A stretch of DNA of 64,000 nucleotides from contig NZ_JAAMRF010000004.1 in the NCBI RefSeq assembly GCF_013522725.1, forward strand, positions 62,001-126,000, written 5' to 3'. Within the stretch, counting starts at the first letter, position 1, and every line of letters begins with the position of its first letter. The stretch comes from Stutzerimonas azotifigens (lineage in GTDB: Bacteria; Pseudomonadota; Gammaproteobacteria; Pseudomonadales; Pseudomonadaceae). The notes below the pieces were generated by a model. The model searched no databases. It was not told the DNA's origin and saw only the letters and a program-made list of their open reading frames with translations. The translations under genes and the position numbers were made by a program. Positions 1 to 12,718 of this stretch are shown piece after piece.

Positions 1-1205
1 TCAATACCTGCTCGATCCGGGAGAAGGCCCAGGAAAAGGTCTTCTCGCAGCTCGGCCGCTGGCGTGAATTGAAACTGGAAAACCCGCAACTGGTGATCGG
101 CGTGGGCGGTTGCGTCGCCAGCCAGGAAGGTGCGGCCATCCGCGACCGCGCGCCCTACGTGGATGTGGTGTTCGGGCCGCAAACCCTGCACCGGTTGCCA
201 GAAATGATCGACGCGGCGCGCAGCACCCGTCAGCCCCAGGTCGATATCTCTTTCCCCGAGATCGAGAAGTTCGACCGACTCCCCGAGCCGCGGGTCGACG
301 GCCCCACCGCCTTCGTTTCGGTGATGGAAGGTTGCAGCAAGTATTGCACCTTCTGCGTGGTGCCTTACACCCGAGGCGAGGAAGTCAGCCGGCCTTTCGA
401 CGACATCCTCGCCGAAGTGATCCACCTGGCCGAAAACGGCGTGCGCGAAGTCACCCTGCTCGGGCAGAACGTCAACGGCTATCGCGGCGAGACTCATGAC
501 GGTCGCACCGCCGATCTGGCCGAACTGATCCGCGTGGTCGCAGCGATCGATGGCATCGACCGCATCCGCTACACCACCTCGCATCCACTGGAGTTCTCCG
601 ACTCGCTGATCCAGGCCCACGCGGAAGTCCCGGAACTGGTCAAATACCTGCATCTCCCGGTGCAGGCCGGCTCCGATCGCATCCTCGCGGCGATGAAGCG
701 CAACCACACGGCACTGGAATACAAATCGCGCATCCGCAAGCTCAAGGCGGCGGTGCCCGACATCCTGATCAGCTCGGACTTCATCGTTGGCTTCCCCGGC
801 GAGACCGACAAGGATTTCGAACAGACCATGAAGCTGATCGAGGACGTCGGTTTCGACTTTTCCTACTCCTTCGTCTACAGCGCCCGCCCCGGCACGCCGG
901 CTGCGGATCTGGTAGACGACACCCCGGAGGCGGTGAAAAAGCAGCGCCTGGCGATCCTGCAGCAGCGCATCAATCAGCAGGGTTTCGAAAATAGTCGACG
1001 GATGGTCGGGACCACACAGCGTATTCTGGTTACCGACTACTCTAAAAAAGACCCCGGCATGCTTTCCGGCCGCACCGAGCACAACCGTATCGTGAATTTT
1101 CGCTGCGATAACCCCCGGTTGATCGGACAGTTCGTCAACGTCCACATCGATGACGCGCTGCCCCATTCGCTGCGCGGCACACTGCTCGACGGGGTGCTGC
1201 ACTGA
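1..1205 (+). CDS. miaB: tRNA-2-methylthio-N6-dimethylallyladenosine synthase MiaB (5' partial)
   Basis: Radical-SAM methylthiotransferase that converts i6A37 to ms2i6A37 in tRNAs reading UNN codons. The gene enters from outside the window; the first complete codon is at base 3 and the visible part opens with NTCSIREKA, part of the N-terminal UPF0004 domain, whose first Cys is one of the auxiliary-cluster ligands. The radical-SAM cysteine motif CSKYCTFC lies near bases 333-356, and a TRAM-like C-terminal domain ends at TGA 1203-1205. Only roughly the first 60 residues are missing. In Pseudomonas miaB precedes ybeZ-ybeY-corC-lnt, as here. There is no sign of decay. The in-frame TTG at 69 is not the real start. 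Confidence 0.97.
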   Translation, partial: NTCSIREKAQEKVFSQLGRWRELKLENPQLVIGVGGCVASQEGAAIRDRAPYVDVVFGPQTLHRLPEMIDAARSTRQPQVDISFPEIEKFDRLPEPRVDGPTAFVSVMEGCSKYCTFCVVPYTRGEEVSRPFDDILAEVIHLAENGVREVTLLGQNVNGYRGETHDGRTADLAELIRVVAAIDGIDRIRYTTSHPLEFSDSLIQAHAEVPELVKYLHLPVQAGSDRILAAMKRNHTALEYKSRIRKLKAAVPDILISSDFIVGFPGETDKDFEQTMKLIEDVGFDFSYSFVYSARPGTPAADLVDDTPEAVKKQRLAILQQRINQQGFENSRRMVGTTQRILVTDYSKKDPGMLSGRTEHNRIVNFRCDNPRLIGQFVNVHIDDALPHSLRGTLLDGVLH

Positions 1206-1293
1206 CCGACGCGGGCGCTCGCACTTTCATGCGCGGGCGCCTGGCGCTATTCTTCCGACTCATAGCCCTGCCGACTGGCGGCCCTCATACCCA

Positions 1294-2298
1294 TTGAATA
1301 CAGCCATAGAACCCCATCGCTTCACCCTCGAACCCTTCGAGGCCAACCGTTTCGCCAACCTCTGCGGACAGTTCGACGAACATCTGCGCCTGATTGAACA
1401 GCGCCTGTCGATCGAGATCCGCAACCGTGGCAACCAGTTCGAACTGGTCGGCCCGAGCGCCGTGGCGAAATCCGCCGAACACCTGCTCAAGCGCCTGTAT
1501 CGCGAGACCAAGAGCGCCGAGCTCTCCCCTGATCTGGTGCACCTGTATCTGCAGGAATCGGGCATGGAAGACCTGGCCAATCCCCGGTCCGACCAGGGCG
1601 TGACGCTGCGAACGCGCAAGGGCGGCATACGCCCGCGCGGCGCGAATCAGCAGCGCTACGTCAAATCGATCCTCGATAACGACATCAACTTCGGTATCGG
1701 CCCGGCCGGTACCGGCAAGACCTACCTGGCGGTCGCCTGTGCCGTCGATGCGCTGGAACGCGAGCAGGTGCGACGCATCCTGCTGGTGCGGCCGGCGGTC
1801 GAGGCTGGCGAGAAGCTCGGATTCTTGCCCGGCGATCTGGCACAGAAGATCGACCCCTATCTGCGCCCCCTGTACGACGCGCTCTATGAGATGCTCGGTT
1901 TCGAACATGTGGCCAGGCTCATCGAGAAGCAGGTGATCGAGATCGCCCCGCTGGCCTACATGCGCGGCCGCACGCTGAACGACAGCTTCATCATCCTCGA
2001 CGAAAGCCAGAACACCACCCTCGAGCAGATGAAGATGTTCCTCACCCGCATCGGCTTCGGCTCCACCGCGGTGATCACCGGCGACATCACCCAGGTCGAC
2101 CTGCCGCGCGGCACCAAGTCGGGTTTGTCGCACGTCATCGATGTACTGCGCGACGTCAACGGCATCAGCTTCACCCATTTCCAGCCCAAGGACGTGGTGC
2201 GTCATCCGTTGGTGCAACGCATCGTCGAAGCCTACGAGGCGTTCGAAAACCAGCCGCAGCCGCGAAAGGCTTCCCGCCAGGAACCTGCCGGTGATTGA
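1294..2298 (+). CDS. ybeZ: PhoH-like ATPase YbeZ
   Basis: PhoH-family P-loop NTPase of 334 residues, thought to act with the YbeY endoribonuclease in rRNA maturation and ribosome quality control. The Walker A motif GPAGTGKT and the Walker B-like LDESQNT are both present. Start: the conserved N-terminus (L/M)NTAIEPHRF begins at TTG 1294; the open frame extends further upstream but that part overlaps miaB and is not family-like. No strong Shine-Dalgarno sequence is visible before the TTG, so translation is probably modest or coupled to miaB. The stop overlaps the GTG start of ybeY by 8 bases, indicating translational coupling. Confidence 0.93.
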   Translation: MNTAIEPHRFTLEPFEANRFANLCGQFDEHLRLIEQRLSIEIRNRGNQFELVGPSAVAKSAEHLLKRLYRETKSAELSPDLVHLYLQESGMEDLANPRSDQGVTLRTRKGGIRPRGANQQRYVKSILDNDINFGIGPAGTGKTYLAVACAVDALEREQVRRILLVRPAVEAGEKLGFLPGDLAQKIDPYLRPLYDALYEMLGFEHVARLIEKQVIEIAPLAYMRGRTLNDSFIILDESQNTTLEQMKMFLTRIGFGSTAVITGDITQVDLPRGTKSGLSHVIDVLRDVNGISFTHFQPKDVVRHPLVQRIVEAYEAFENQPQPRKASRQEPAGD

Positions 2299-2761
2299 GC
2301 TCGACCTGCAGCGCGCCACCGAGGCGCCAGCACCCAGCGATGAACAGTTTCATTGCTGGTGCGAAATGGCGCTGCGCCAGCGCAGCGGCGACTCGGAGCT
2401 GACCATCCGTCTGGTGGACGAAGACGAAGGGCGCGAACTCAATCGCACCTGGCGTCACAAGGATTACGCGACCAATGTGCTTTCCTTTCCAGCAGACCTG
2501 CCCGACGGGCCGGACGGGGAACCGTTGCTGGACATTCCGCTGCTCGGCGACCTGGTAATCTGCGTCCCGGTGGTCGAGCGCGAAGCGCGTGAACAGAACA
2601 AGCAGCCCGAGGCCCATTGGGCGCACATGGTCATCCATGGCTGCCTTCATCTTCTCGGCTACGATCATATCGACGATGCCGAAGCCCAGGAGATGGAAGA
2701 CCTGGAACGCCAATTGCTGGCAGAACTGGGCCACCCCGATCCCTATGACGACCAACCCTGA
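2291..2761 (+). CDS. ybeY: Endoribonuclease YbeY (rRNA maturation factor)
   Basis: Zinc-dependent single-strand endoribonuclease, 156 residues, needed for 16S rRNA 3'-end maturation and 70S quality control. The three metal-ligand histidines of the H-x3-H-x5-H signature are visible at about 116, 120 and 126 ([11 protein letters not shown]). GTG at 2291 is chosen because it gives the family N-terminus VIELDLQRA and is preceded by AGGAA at good spacing; in-frame codons further upstream only read through ybeZ. It overlaps ybeZ by 8 bases and lies 39 bases before corC, within the ybeZ-ybeY-corC-lnt operon. Confidence 0.95.
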   Translation: MIELDLQRATEAPAPSDEQFHCWCEMALRQRSGDSELTIRLVDEDEGRELNRTWRHKDYATNVLSFPADLPDGPDGEPLLDIPLLGDLVICVPVVEREAREQNKQPEAHWAHMVIHGCLHLLGYDHIDDAEAQEMEDLERQLLAELGHPDPYDDQP

Positions 2762-2800
2762 ACACTCAGGTCAACTGCAAGGACTTTCGAGTCGAACCAC

Positions 2801-3643
2801 ATGAGCGAAGATCAATCGAGCAGCGGGCATAGGTCCTGGCTGGGAAAACTCACCCACGCCTTTGCCCACGAGCCGAAAAACCGCCAGGAACTCCTGGAAA
2901 TCCTCCGCGAAGCCCATCAGAACAAACTACTCGACAGCGAAGCGCTGGCCATCGTCGAAGGTGCGATTCAGGTCGCGGACCTGCAAGTCCGCGACATCAT
3001 GGTGCCGCGCTCCCAAGTGATCAGCATCCGCGTCGATCAATCCCCCAAGGATTTCCTTCCGGCCGTGATCAGCGCGGCCCACTCGCGCTACCCGGTGGTG
3101 GGCGAGAGCCTAGACGATGTGATCGGCGTGCTGCTGGCCAAGGATCTGTTGCCGCTGATCCTGCAAGACGACCAGCTCGCCAGCTTCAGCATCAAGGACC
3201 TGCTTCGTCCGGCCACCTTCGTGCCGGAGTCCAAACGCCTCAACGTGCTGCTTCGCGAATTTCGCGCCAACCACAACCACATGGCCATCGTCATCGATGA
3301 GTACGGCGGCGTGGCGGGCCTGGTGACCATCGAGGACGTGCTTGAGCAGATCGTCGGCGACATCGAGGACGAGCACGACGTCGAGGAAGACAGCCACATC
3401 CGACCGCTGCCCAGCGGCGACTTCCTGATCAAGGCCCTCACGCCGATCGAGAGCTTCAACGAATTCTTCGGCGCAAGCTTCCCCGACGACGAGTTCGACA
3501 CCGTCGCCGGGCTGGTGATGAACGCCTTCGGTCACCTGCCCAAGCGCAACGAGATCATCGAGATAGACGGCTTCCGCTTTCGCGTGCTCAACGCCGACAG
3601 CCGCCGCGTGCACCTGCTGCGCCTGAGCCGGCTCGAGGCCTGA
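2801..3643 (+). CDS. corC: HlyC/CorC-type CBS-pair protein
   Basis: Cytosolic member of the CorC/YbeX family, 280 residues. It has two CBS domains (about residues 65-185, containing VRDIMVPRSQV and VIDEYGGVAGLVTIEDVLEQIVGDI) and a C-terminal CorC_HlyC domain with the typical ending FRFRVLNADSRRVHLLRL. It lacks the N-terminal DUF21 membrane domain, like E. coli YbeX. CorC has been linked to cobalt/magnesium homeostasis and, through its neighbours, to ribosome metabolism; the exact role is uncertain. It lies between ybeY and lnt in the conserved operon order. Confidence 0.92.
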   Translation: MSEDQSSSGHRSWLGKLTHAFAHEPKNRQELLEILREAHQNKLLDSEALAIVEGAIQVADLQVRDIMVPRSQVISIRVDQSPKDFLPAVISAAHSRYPVVGESLDDVIGVLLAKDLLPLILQDDQLASFSIKDLLRPATFVPESKRLNVLLREFRANHNHMAIVIDEYGGVAGLVTIEDVLEQIVGDIEDEHDVEEDSHIRPLPSGDFLIKALTPIESFNEFFGASFPDDEFDTVAGLVMNAFGHLPKRNEIIEIDGFRFRVLNADSRRVHLLRLSRLEA

Positions 3644-3724
3644 CGCGACCCGCCGCTGCCCGGCACTTGCCGCCGGGCACCGCTGCCGATAGCCTCGGCG
3701 GCCTCCTGTTTTCGAGGAACACCG

Positions 3725-5257
3725 ATGCGCTGGATTACCCGTCCCGGCTGGCAAGGCAATCTGATTGCGCTTGCCGCCGGCGCCCTTACCACGCTGTCGC
3801 TGGCACCATTCGGCATCTGGCCGCTGGCCCTGCTGTCGATCGCCCTGTATTACCTCGGCCAGCGCCACACCACGCCCGCTCAAGCGGCGGCACGCGGCTG
3901 GTGCTATGGCTTCGGCCTGTTCCTCTCGGGCGTCAGCTGGGTCTATGTCAGCATTCATGATTTCGGGGCCGCCTCGCCGCCGCTGGCCGGCCTGCTGACC
4001 CTCGGTTTCGTCGCCGGCCTTGCGCTGTTTCTTGCCCTGTCGGGCTGGCTCTGGGCGCGCTGGCTGCGCCGCAACGATTCGCCGCTGGCCGACGCCTTCG
4101 GCTTCGCCGCGCTGTGGCTGGCGATGGATGCTTTCCGCGGCTGGTTTCTCACCGGCTTCCCCTGGCTTTACGGCGGCTACAGCCAGCTCGACGGCCCCCT
4201 CGCCGGACTCGCTCCGCTGGCCGGCGTCTGGCTGATCACCTTCGTCCTGGCGCTCAGCGCGGCGCTGCTGGTCAACCTTGAGCAACTGCGTCGAAACAAG
4301 GCGATGCTGGCAACGGCCCTGGCCGTGCTGCTGGCGCCCTGGCTGGTGGCCCTGGGCCTGAAAGGCCATGACTGGACCGAGGCGTCCGGCGCACCTTTGT
4401 CCGTCGCGCTGATGCAGGGCAACGTCCAGCAGAGCCTCAAGTGGGACCCGGCCAAGCTGAACATGCAGTTGGCGCTTTACCGCGACATGACGCTGCGCAG
4501 CCGGCCGGTGGACCTGATCGTCTGGCCGGAAACCGCGGTACCGGTACTGCGCGACCAGGCCGAGGGCTATCTGGCAATGATGGAACGTGTCGCCGGGGAG
4601 CGTGACGCTGCGCTGATCACCGGGGTACCGATCCGCCAGGCCAACGAGCGCGGCGAATTGCGTTACTACAATGGCATCACCGCCATCGGCGAGGGCGAAG
4701 GCACCTACCTGAAGCAGAAGCTGGTGCCCTTCGGCGAGTACGTGCCGCTGCAGGATTTGTTGCGCGGGCTGATCGCCTTCTTCGATTTGCCGATGTCCGA
4801 TTTCGCCCGCGGCGAGCCGGACCAGTCATTGCTGACGGGCAAGGGCTACCGGATCGCTCCGTACATCTGCTACGAAGTGGTCTATCCCGAGTTCGCAGCC
4901 AGCCTGGCGCGGCAGAGCGACCTGCTGCTCACCGTCAGCAACGACGCCTGGTTCGGCCGCTCCATCGGCCCGCTGCAGCACCTGCAGATGGCGCAGATGC
5001 GGGCACTGGAGGCCGGCCGCTGGATGATCCGTTCGACCAACAACGGGGTCACCGTGCTGATCGACCCACAGGGCCGGATCACCGAAGAGATCCCGGCCTT
5101 CCAAGAGGGCGTGCTGTATGGCGAGGTGGTACCGATGCAAGGCCTGACGCCCTATCTGAAGTGGCGTTCCTGGCCGTTGATCACCCTTTGCCTGCTGCTG
5201 CTCGGCTGGACGCTGGCGTGCAACCTGCGCGACCGCCGCTCGCCGTCTCAGGGATAG
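3725..5257 (+). CDS. lnt: Apolipoprotein N-acyltransferase
   Basis: Inner-membrane enzyme that adds the third acyl chain to the N-terminal cysteine of lipoproteins, completing their maturation for Lol sorting. The protein has 510 residues, with several membrane segments in the first 200 residues followed by a periplasmic nitrilase-like domain. The catalytic triad can be read as E269 (VWPETAVP), K332 (KLVPFGEY) and C382 (YICYEVVYPE). A final membrane segment follows near residue 485. It is the last gene of the ybeZ operon. Its 3' end overlaps the convergent YdcF-like gene by 10 bases, with no terminator between them. Confidence 0.97.
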   Translation: MRWITRPGWQGNLIALAAGALTTLSLAPFGIWPLALLSIALYYLGQRHTTPAQAAARGWCYGFGLFLSGVSWVYVSIHDFGAASPPLAGLLTLGFVAGLALFLALSGWLWARWLRRNDSPLADAFGFAALWLAMDAFRGWFLTGFPWLYGGYSQLDGPLAGLAPLAGVWLITFVLALSAALLVNLEQLRRNKAMLATALAVLLAPWLVALGLKGHDWTEASGAPLSVALMQGNVQQSLKWDPAKLNMQLALYRDMTLRSRPVDLIVWPETAVPVLRDQAEGYLAMMERVAGERDAALITGVPIRQANERGELRYYNGITAIGEGEGTYLKQKLVPFGEYVPLQDLLRGLIAFFDLPMSDFARGEPDQSLLTGKGYRIAPYICYEVVYPEFAASLARQSDLLLTVSNDAWFGRSIGPLQHLQMAQMRALEAGRWMIRSTNNGVTVLIDPQGRITEEIPAFQEGVLYGEVVPMQGLTPYLKWRSWPLITLCLLLLGWTLACNLRDRRSPSQG

Positions 5258-6015
5258 ACGAGGGGGTAGATCAGCAGCCCGGCCGCTTCGTTGAGCAACA
5301 TGCCGCTTTGCCAGACGGCCTTGGCTTCGGGTAGCCAGCCGCCGAGCGGCCGCTCGTTGGGCACGCCAATGAAGCCGACGGGCGCAGTGATCACCTCCAG
5401 TCCGTTCTGCTCGAAGCACCAGCGGGAGCGGGGCATGTGCGGCGCGGAGGTGACGAGCACGATCCGGGAGATGCCCTCGGCCTTGAGCATTTCCGCGCTG
5501 AATACCGCGTTTTCCCAAGTGGTGCGGCTGCGCTCTTCCAGCCAGCGCACCTGGACGCCGATGTCGCGCTCGAGCAGCTCGGCGCCGATGCGTGCCTCGC
5601 TCGGTGGCCGTTTGCCGAAGTGCAACCCGCCACTGGTCAGGACCGGCAGCCCGGACGCCTTGGCGATTCGCGAGGCATAACGCAAGCGTTCCAGGGCGAT
5701 ATGGCTCGGCTGGTCCGCACCCCACGCCGGGTCGGCCTGCTCACGACCGGCGCCCAGCACCACGATCGCCTGGGCATGCTCGGCAAGGCCTTCCCAACGC
5801 GCCTCCTGCAACACGGGCGCCCGGCTTTCCAGCGCGCGCGCCGCCCACTCCACCGTCACCGGCAGGCTCATGATCCACAGCCCGCCGAGGCCCAAGGTAA
5901 AACACAGTGCTGCCAGTCGCGGCGCACGGCGGCGCAGCCACCACCCGGCGAGCAACAACAGCAGCAGGCAACCTGGCGGCATCAGTAAGTGCTTGAGAAT
6001 GTAGCGAATCGGCAT
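5248..6015 (-). CDS. YdcF/ElyC-family envelope protein (DUF218)
   Basis: DUF218 protein of 255 residues. Two N-terminal hydrophobic segments (about 10-25 and 35-52) are followed by a periplasmic alpha/beta domain with the family features IVVLGAGRE, LRYASRIAKASGLPVLTSGG, the acidic RTTWENA helix, and LVTSAPHMPRS. ElyC-like proteins affect undecaprenyl-phosphate-dependent peptidoglycan and ECA synthesis in E. coli, but whether this copy does so is inference. It converges with lnt and overlaps its end by 10 bases. ATG at 6015 gives a sensible basic, then hydrophobic N-terminus. Confidence 0.85.
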   Translation of the reverse strand: MPIRYILKHLLMPPGCLLLLLLAGWWLRRRAPRLAALCFTLGLGGLWIMSLPVTVEWAARALESRAPVLQEARWEGLAEHAQAIVVLGAGREQADPAWGADQPSHIALERLRYASRIAKASGLPVLTSGGLHFGKRPPSEARIGAELLERDIGVQVRWLEERSRTTWENAVFSAEMLKAEGISRIVLVTSAPHMPRSRWCFEQNGLEVITAPVGFIGVPNERPLGGWLPEAKAVWQSGMLLNEAAGLLIYPLVYP

Positions 6016-6087
6016 GGCGCGGCTCCAAGGCTCTGCGCCGCACTCTACCCGGCGGATAGCCGTTTGTCCGCCCTGCCGCGCCGCGGC

Positions 6088-9380
<3,293 letters not shown>

Positions 9381-9429
9381 TCCAGACCGGCGCCCGACCC
9401 GGCGCCGGTTCAAAAGGGGATAACAAAAG

Positions 9430-10035
9430 ATGATCACACGCAATCTGCTGGTACTGGGCTTCGCCGCGCTGCTAAGCGCATGCGGCTTTCAACTGCGGGG
9501 CACTGGCGCCACCGATTTTGCGCTCGACGAACTCGGCGTGCAGGCGCGCAACTCCTACGGGGAAACCGTCAAGGAGCTCGAGCGTGTACTGAAGGACAAT
9601 GGCGTACGGGTCACCGACGCGTCGCCGTATCGCCTCAACCTAGCGCGCGAGCAAAGCCGCCAGCGCACCGCGAGCTACAACACCTCTGGCCGCAGCGCCG
9701 AATTCGAGCTGACCAACAGCCTGGATTACGAATTTCTCGACCGCAACGGCCTGCTCTTGATGCAAGACCGCGTGGAAGTGCAGCGCATCTACGTGCACGA
9801 CGAAAGTAACCTGATCAGCTCCGCCCAGGAGGCGGACCAGCTGCGCACGGAAATGCGCCGCGAGCTGATTCAGCAACTGGCGATGCGCATCCAGCGCGTC
9901 ACACCGGCTCAGCTCGAGCACCTGCAGCAGACCGCTCAGGCCAAGGCCCGTGCCGACGCCGAAGCACGCGACGCCGCGCGTCGGGCCCTCGAGTCCCAGC
10001 CGCAGCAGTCGCCCCTGCAGCTGCCCATCCAGTGA
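9430..10035 (+). CDS. lptE: LPS-assembly lipoprotein LptE
   Basis: Outer-membrane lipoprotein that plugs and assembles the LptD translocon for LPS export. It has 201 residues with a signal peptide and lipobox ending LLSAC, so Cys18 should be lipidated. The mature start CGFQLRG is the LptE hallmark. The C-terminal 40 residues are Ala/Gln/Arg-rich and probably disordered. The ribosome site is GGGG before ATAACAAAAG-ATG. It lies 49 bases after leuS and 40 before holA, the conserved leuS-lptE-holA order. Confidence 0.95.
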   Translation: MITRNLLVLGFAALLSACGFQLRGTGATDFALDELGVQARNSYGETVKELERVLKDNGVRVTDASPYRLNLAREQSRQRTASYNTSGRSAEFELTNSLDYEFLDRNGLLLMQDRVEVQRIYVHDESNLISSAQEADQLRTEMRRELIQQLAMRIQRVTPAQLEHLQQTAQAKARADAEARDAARRALESQPQQSPLQLPIQ

Positions 10036-10075
10036 ACCGTTGCGGGCCGCGTCCGGCGGCTCGCACCATACCTTC

Positions 10076-11104
10076 ATGAAACTTCAGCCCGCCCAACTGA
10101 CCAAGCACCTGCAGGGAGCACTGGCGCCTGTCTATGCCGTGAGCGGTGACGAGCACCTGCTCTGTCAGGAGGCCTGCGACGCCATCCGCGCCGCCACCCG
10201 CGCCCAGGGCTTCAGCGAACGGCAGGTATTCAATGCCGAAGCGAGCTTCGACTGGAGTCAGCTGATCGAGGCCGGCGCCAGCCTGTCGCTGTTCGCCGAA
10301 AAGCGCCTGTTGGAACTGCGCATTCCCAACGGCAAGCCCGGCGACAAGGGCACTGCCGCCCTGCTCGAATACCTTGCACGTCCCGCCGAAGATACCGTCC
10401 TGCTGATCAGCCTGCCCAAGCTCGACGGCAGTGCCCAGAAGACCAAATGGGCCAAGGCACTGATCGAAGGTCCCCAAGTACAGTTCCTGCAGATCTGGCC
10501 AGTGGATGTCGCCCAGTTGCCCCAGTGGATTCGCCAACGCCTGTCCCAGGCGGGACTCGCTGCCAACCAGGAAGCGGTCGAACTGATCGCTGCACGGGTC
10601 GAGGGCAACCTCCTGGCTGCCGCCCAGGAGATCGAGAAACTCAAGCTCCTCGCCGAAGATGGCCAAGTGACCGTCGACACGGTGCAGGCAGCCGTCGCCG
10701 ACAGCGCTCGCTATGACGTCTTCGGCCTCATCGATGCGGTGCTTAATGGACATGCAATACACGCCTTGCGCATGCTCGAAGGCCTGCGCGGGGAAGGTGT
10801 CGAAGCACCCGTGATCCTCTGGGCGCTGGCCCGCGAAGTGCGCACTCTGGGCAACATCGCCCTGCTACACAGTCAGGGCACGCCCCTGGATCGGGCGTTC
10901 AGCCAGGCACGGCCGCCGATCTGGGACAAGCGCCGCCCCCTCGTGAGCAAGGCCCTGCAGCGCCACAGCGCCGCACGCTGGAGCCGGCTGTTGATCGACG
11001 CCCAGCGAATCGACGCGCAGATCAAGGGCCAGGCCGAAGGGGATCCCTGGACCGGGTTGTCCAACCTCTGCCTGCAGCTCTGTGGCCAGCGGCTCGGTGC
11101 CTGA
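10076..11104 (+). CDS. holA: DNA polymerase III subunit delta
   Basis: Clamp-loader delta subunit, 342 residues, which opens the beta sliding clamp. The N-terminus MKLQPAQLTKHLQ and the motifs LAPVYAVSGDEHLLCQEA, LFAEKRLLELRIP and SARYDVFGLIDAVL are typical of HolA; the C-terminal collar helices end at RLGA. ATG 10076 is used because it gives the family N-terminus; the frame is open further upstream only as lptE overlap. It is third in leuS-lptE-holA. Confidence 0.96.
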   Translation: MKLQPAQLTKHLQGALAPVYAVSGDEHLLCQEACDAIRAATRAQGFSERQVFNAEASFDWSQLIEAGASLSLFAEKRLLELRIPNGKPGDKGTAALLEYLARPAEDTVLLISLPKLDGSAQKTKWAKALIEGPQVQFLQIWPVDVAQLPQWIRQRLSQAGLAANQEAVELIAARVEGNLLAAAQEIEKLKLLAEDGQVTVDTVQAAVADSARYDVFGLIDAVLNGHAIHALRMLEGLRGEGVEAPVILWALAREVRTLGNIALLHSQGTPLDRAFSQARPPIWDKRRPLVSKALQRHSAARWSRLLIDAQRIDAQIKGQAEGDPWTGLSNLCLQLCGQRLGA

Positions 11105-11183
11105 CAGCCGGCACCCGGCACCTCTGTACATTGACCGGTCGATTGTCGATGATGCGCGCCCACCCAAAACGCAGGACACCCTG

Positions 11184-11342
11184 ATGAGCAAGCCAAGAAA
11201 AAGGCCCAACAAGGCCAAGTCACTGGCGGCACAACCGCTGTTCCGCAGCCGCCAGGAACAACCCCGAAAAGGCAAAGGCAGCTACCGACGCGAAGCCTCC
11301 CCGTCCAACGACTGGGAGGCTTCGGTCTTTCTGGCGGCTTGA
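11184..11342 (+). CDS. arfA: Alternative ribosome-rescue factor ArfA
   Basis: A 52-residue basic protein with the ArfA signature: PLFRSR, then KGKGSYRR, then WEAS. ArfA binds the A site of ribosomes stalled on non-stop mRNA and recruits RF2, backing up tmRNA. ATG 11184 is preceded by GGAC at proper distance. The last third of the gene contains a perfect 11-bp hairpin (11291-11324) followed by a short T-rich stretch, ahead of the TGA at 11340. In E. coli an in-gene hairpin makes arfA mRNA itself non-stop, so that ArfA accumulates only when tmRNA fails; the same logic is inferred here. Loss of the region after the hairpin would leave the KGKGSYRR core intact. Confidence 0.88.
   Translation: MSKPRKRPNKAKSLAAQPLFRSRQEQPRKGKGSYRREASPSNDWEASVFLAA
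11291..11330 (+). terminator. Hairpin/terminator inside arfA
   Basis: Inverted arms CGAAGCCTCCC (11291-11301) and GGGAGGCTTCG (11314-11324) form a perfect 11-bp stem with a 12-base loop, followed by GTCTTT. It lies wholly inside the arfA reading frame, upstream of its stop codon, so termination or RNase III cleavage here would generate non-stop arfA mRNA. Confidence 0.75.
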
Positions 11343-11404
11343 AAAAGCCAAGTAGAACAAAGCGTGATAAGGTCTTCTACCGACCTCACGATCGAGAGTG
11401 GTGC

Positions 11405-12718
11405 ATGCTTTTCACCTACGTCCCGGTGCTGCTGTTGCGCAGTCTGATCGCCGCCTCTGCCTTCAGCCTGGTGGTGGCCTGCGCCGCAGAACCTCTACAG
11501 CAGACGGACTCATCTCAGCCTACCCGCCCTAATCTCACGATTTCGACTTTGACGTCAGCTTCGCCGGAAGAGGCCGTGCCCGAGATCGAGCAGAGCTTCG
11601 ATCAGTGGCGCGACCAGTTTCGCGACGAGGCGCTGTCCGCTGGCGTATCGGCCGATCTCTTCGATCGCACCTTCGCCGGCATGACGCCGGACCCCAGCGT
11701 AGTCGCCGCCGACCGCAGCCAGCCGGAGTTCACTCGCCCGGTCTGGGAGTACCTGGAAGGCGCCATATCGAAACAGCGCGTACAGAGCGGCCGCCGCCTG
11801 CTCGATCAACACGCCGCGACCCTTGACGGCATCGAGGCACGCTACGCCGTGGATCGCAACGTGCTCGTCGCGATCTGGGGGCTGGAGAGCAGCTTCGGTC
11901 AGATCATGGGCGACAAGTCGGTGATTCGCTCGCTGGCCACCCTGGCCCATGAAGGGCGGCGCCCAGGTTTCGCCCGCGCCCAACTGCTCGCCGCGCTGCA
12001 GATCCTCCAGGAGGGGGACGTCACGCCCGAGCGGATGCGCGGCTCGTGGGCTGGAGCGATGGGACAGACGCAATTCATCCCCACCACCTACCACACCCAT
12101 GCCGTGGACTTCGACGGTGACGGCCGGAGGGACATCTGGACCAGCACGCCCGATGCCCTCGCCTCCGCTGCCCATTATCTGCAGGCGTCTGGCTGGAAGC
12201 ACGGTCAGCCTTGGGGCTTCGAAGCGGGCCTGCCCAAGGGGTTCGATTATTCGTTGGCCGATGCCGAAATACGCAAACCGCTGGCGCAGTGGCGAGCGCT
12301 TGGCCTGACCGGCCTGCCGCAAGGCTATGACGAGGCCTCGGCCAGCCTGCTGCTGCCAGCCGGCCACCGCGGACCCGCGTTCGTGGTCATGGATAACTTC
12401 CGCGCCATCCTGCGCTATAACAACTCGTCGTCCTACGCCCTGGCGATAGGCCTGCTGTCGCAGAACTTCGACGGTCAGGGGGCGATCCGGGCCAGCTGGC
12501 CGCGCGGCGAGCTGCCGTTGAGCCGCTCCGAGCGTCTGGAGCTGCAGGAGCGCCTGACCCGCCAAGGCTTCGACACCGGCACGCCCGATGGCATCATCGG
12601 TGCCAACACCCGCCGTGCCATCCGCGGCTTCCAGCAGCAACTGGGCTGGCCGGCCGACGGCTATCCCACCCAGGAATTGCTGGGCCGCTTACGTGCGGAG
12701 AAGAAACCGCAGTCGTAA
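11405..12718 (+). CDS. sltB3: Lytic murein transglycosylase (SltB3/MltB-like lipoprotein with PG-binding domain)
   Basis: Cleaves peptidoglycan glycan strands to 1,6-anhydroMurNAc products. The protein has 437 residues: signal peptide with a lipobox-like end (LVVAC, Cys about 28), an SLT_2/MltB catalytic domain with the Glu in AIWGLESSFGQ and the motifs GSWAGAMGQTQFIPTTY and VDFDGDGRRDIW, and a C-terminal PG_binding_1 domain (LQERLTRQGFDTGTPDGIIG to GRLRAEKK). This C-terminal domain sets it apart from the second MltB paralogue at 17065-18084. It lies downstream of arfA and is followed at once by a heptamer repeat, whose first base is the last base of the TAA stop. Confidence 0.93.
   Translation: MLFTYVPVLLLRSLIAASAFSLVVACAAEPLQQTDSSQPTRPNLTISTLTSASPEEAVPEIEQSFDQWRDQFRDEALSAGVSADLFDRTFAGMTPDPSVVAADRSQPEFTRPVWEYLEGAISKQRVQSGRRLLDQHAATLDGIEARYAVDRNVLVAIWGLESSFGQIMGDKSVIRSLATLAHEGRRPGFARAQLLAALQILQEGDVTPERMRGSWAGAMGQTQFIPTTYHTHAVDFDGDGRRDIWTSTPDALASAAHYLQASGWKHGQPWGFEAGLPKGFDYSLADAEIRKPLAQWRALGLTGLPQGYDEASASLLLPAGHRGPAFVVMDNFRAILRYNNSSSYALAIGLLSQNFDGQGAIRASWPRGELPLSRSERLELQERLTRQGFDTGTPDGIIGANTRRAIRGFQQQLGWPADGYPTQELLGRLRAEKKPQS

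Noticed and set aside
3110-4369. 419-codon minus-strand frame across corC and lnt
   Set aside because: Low-complexity Gln/Arg/Ala translation, antisense to two well-supported genes, no ribosome site.
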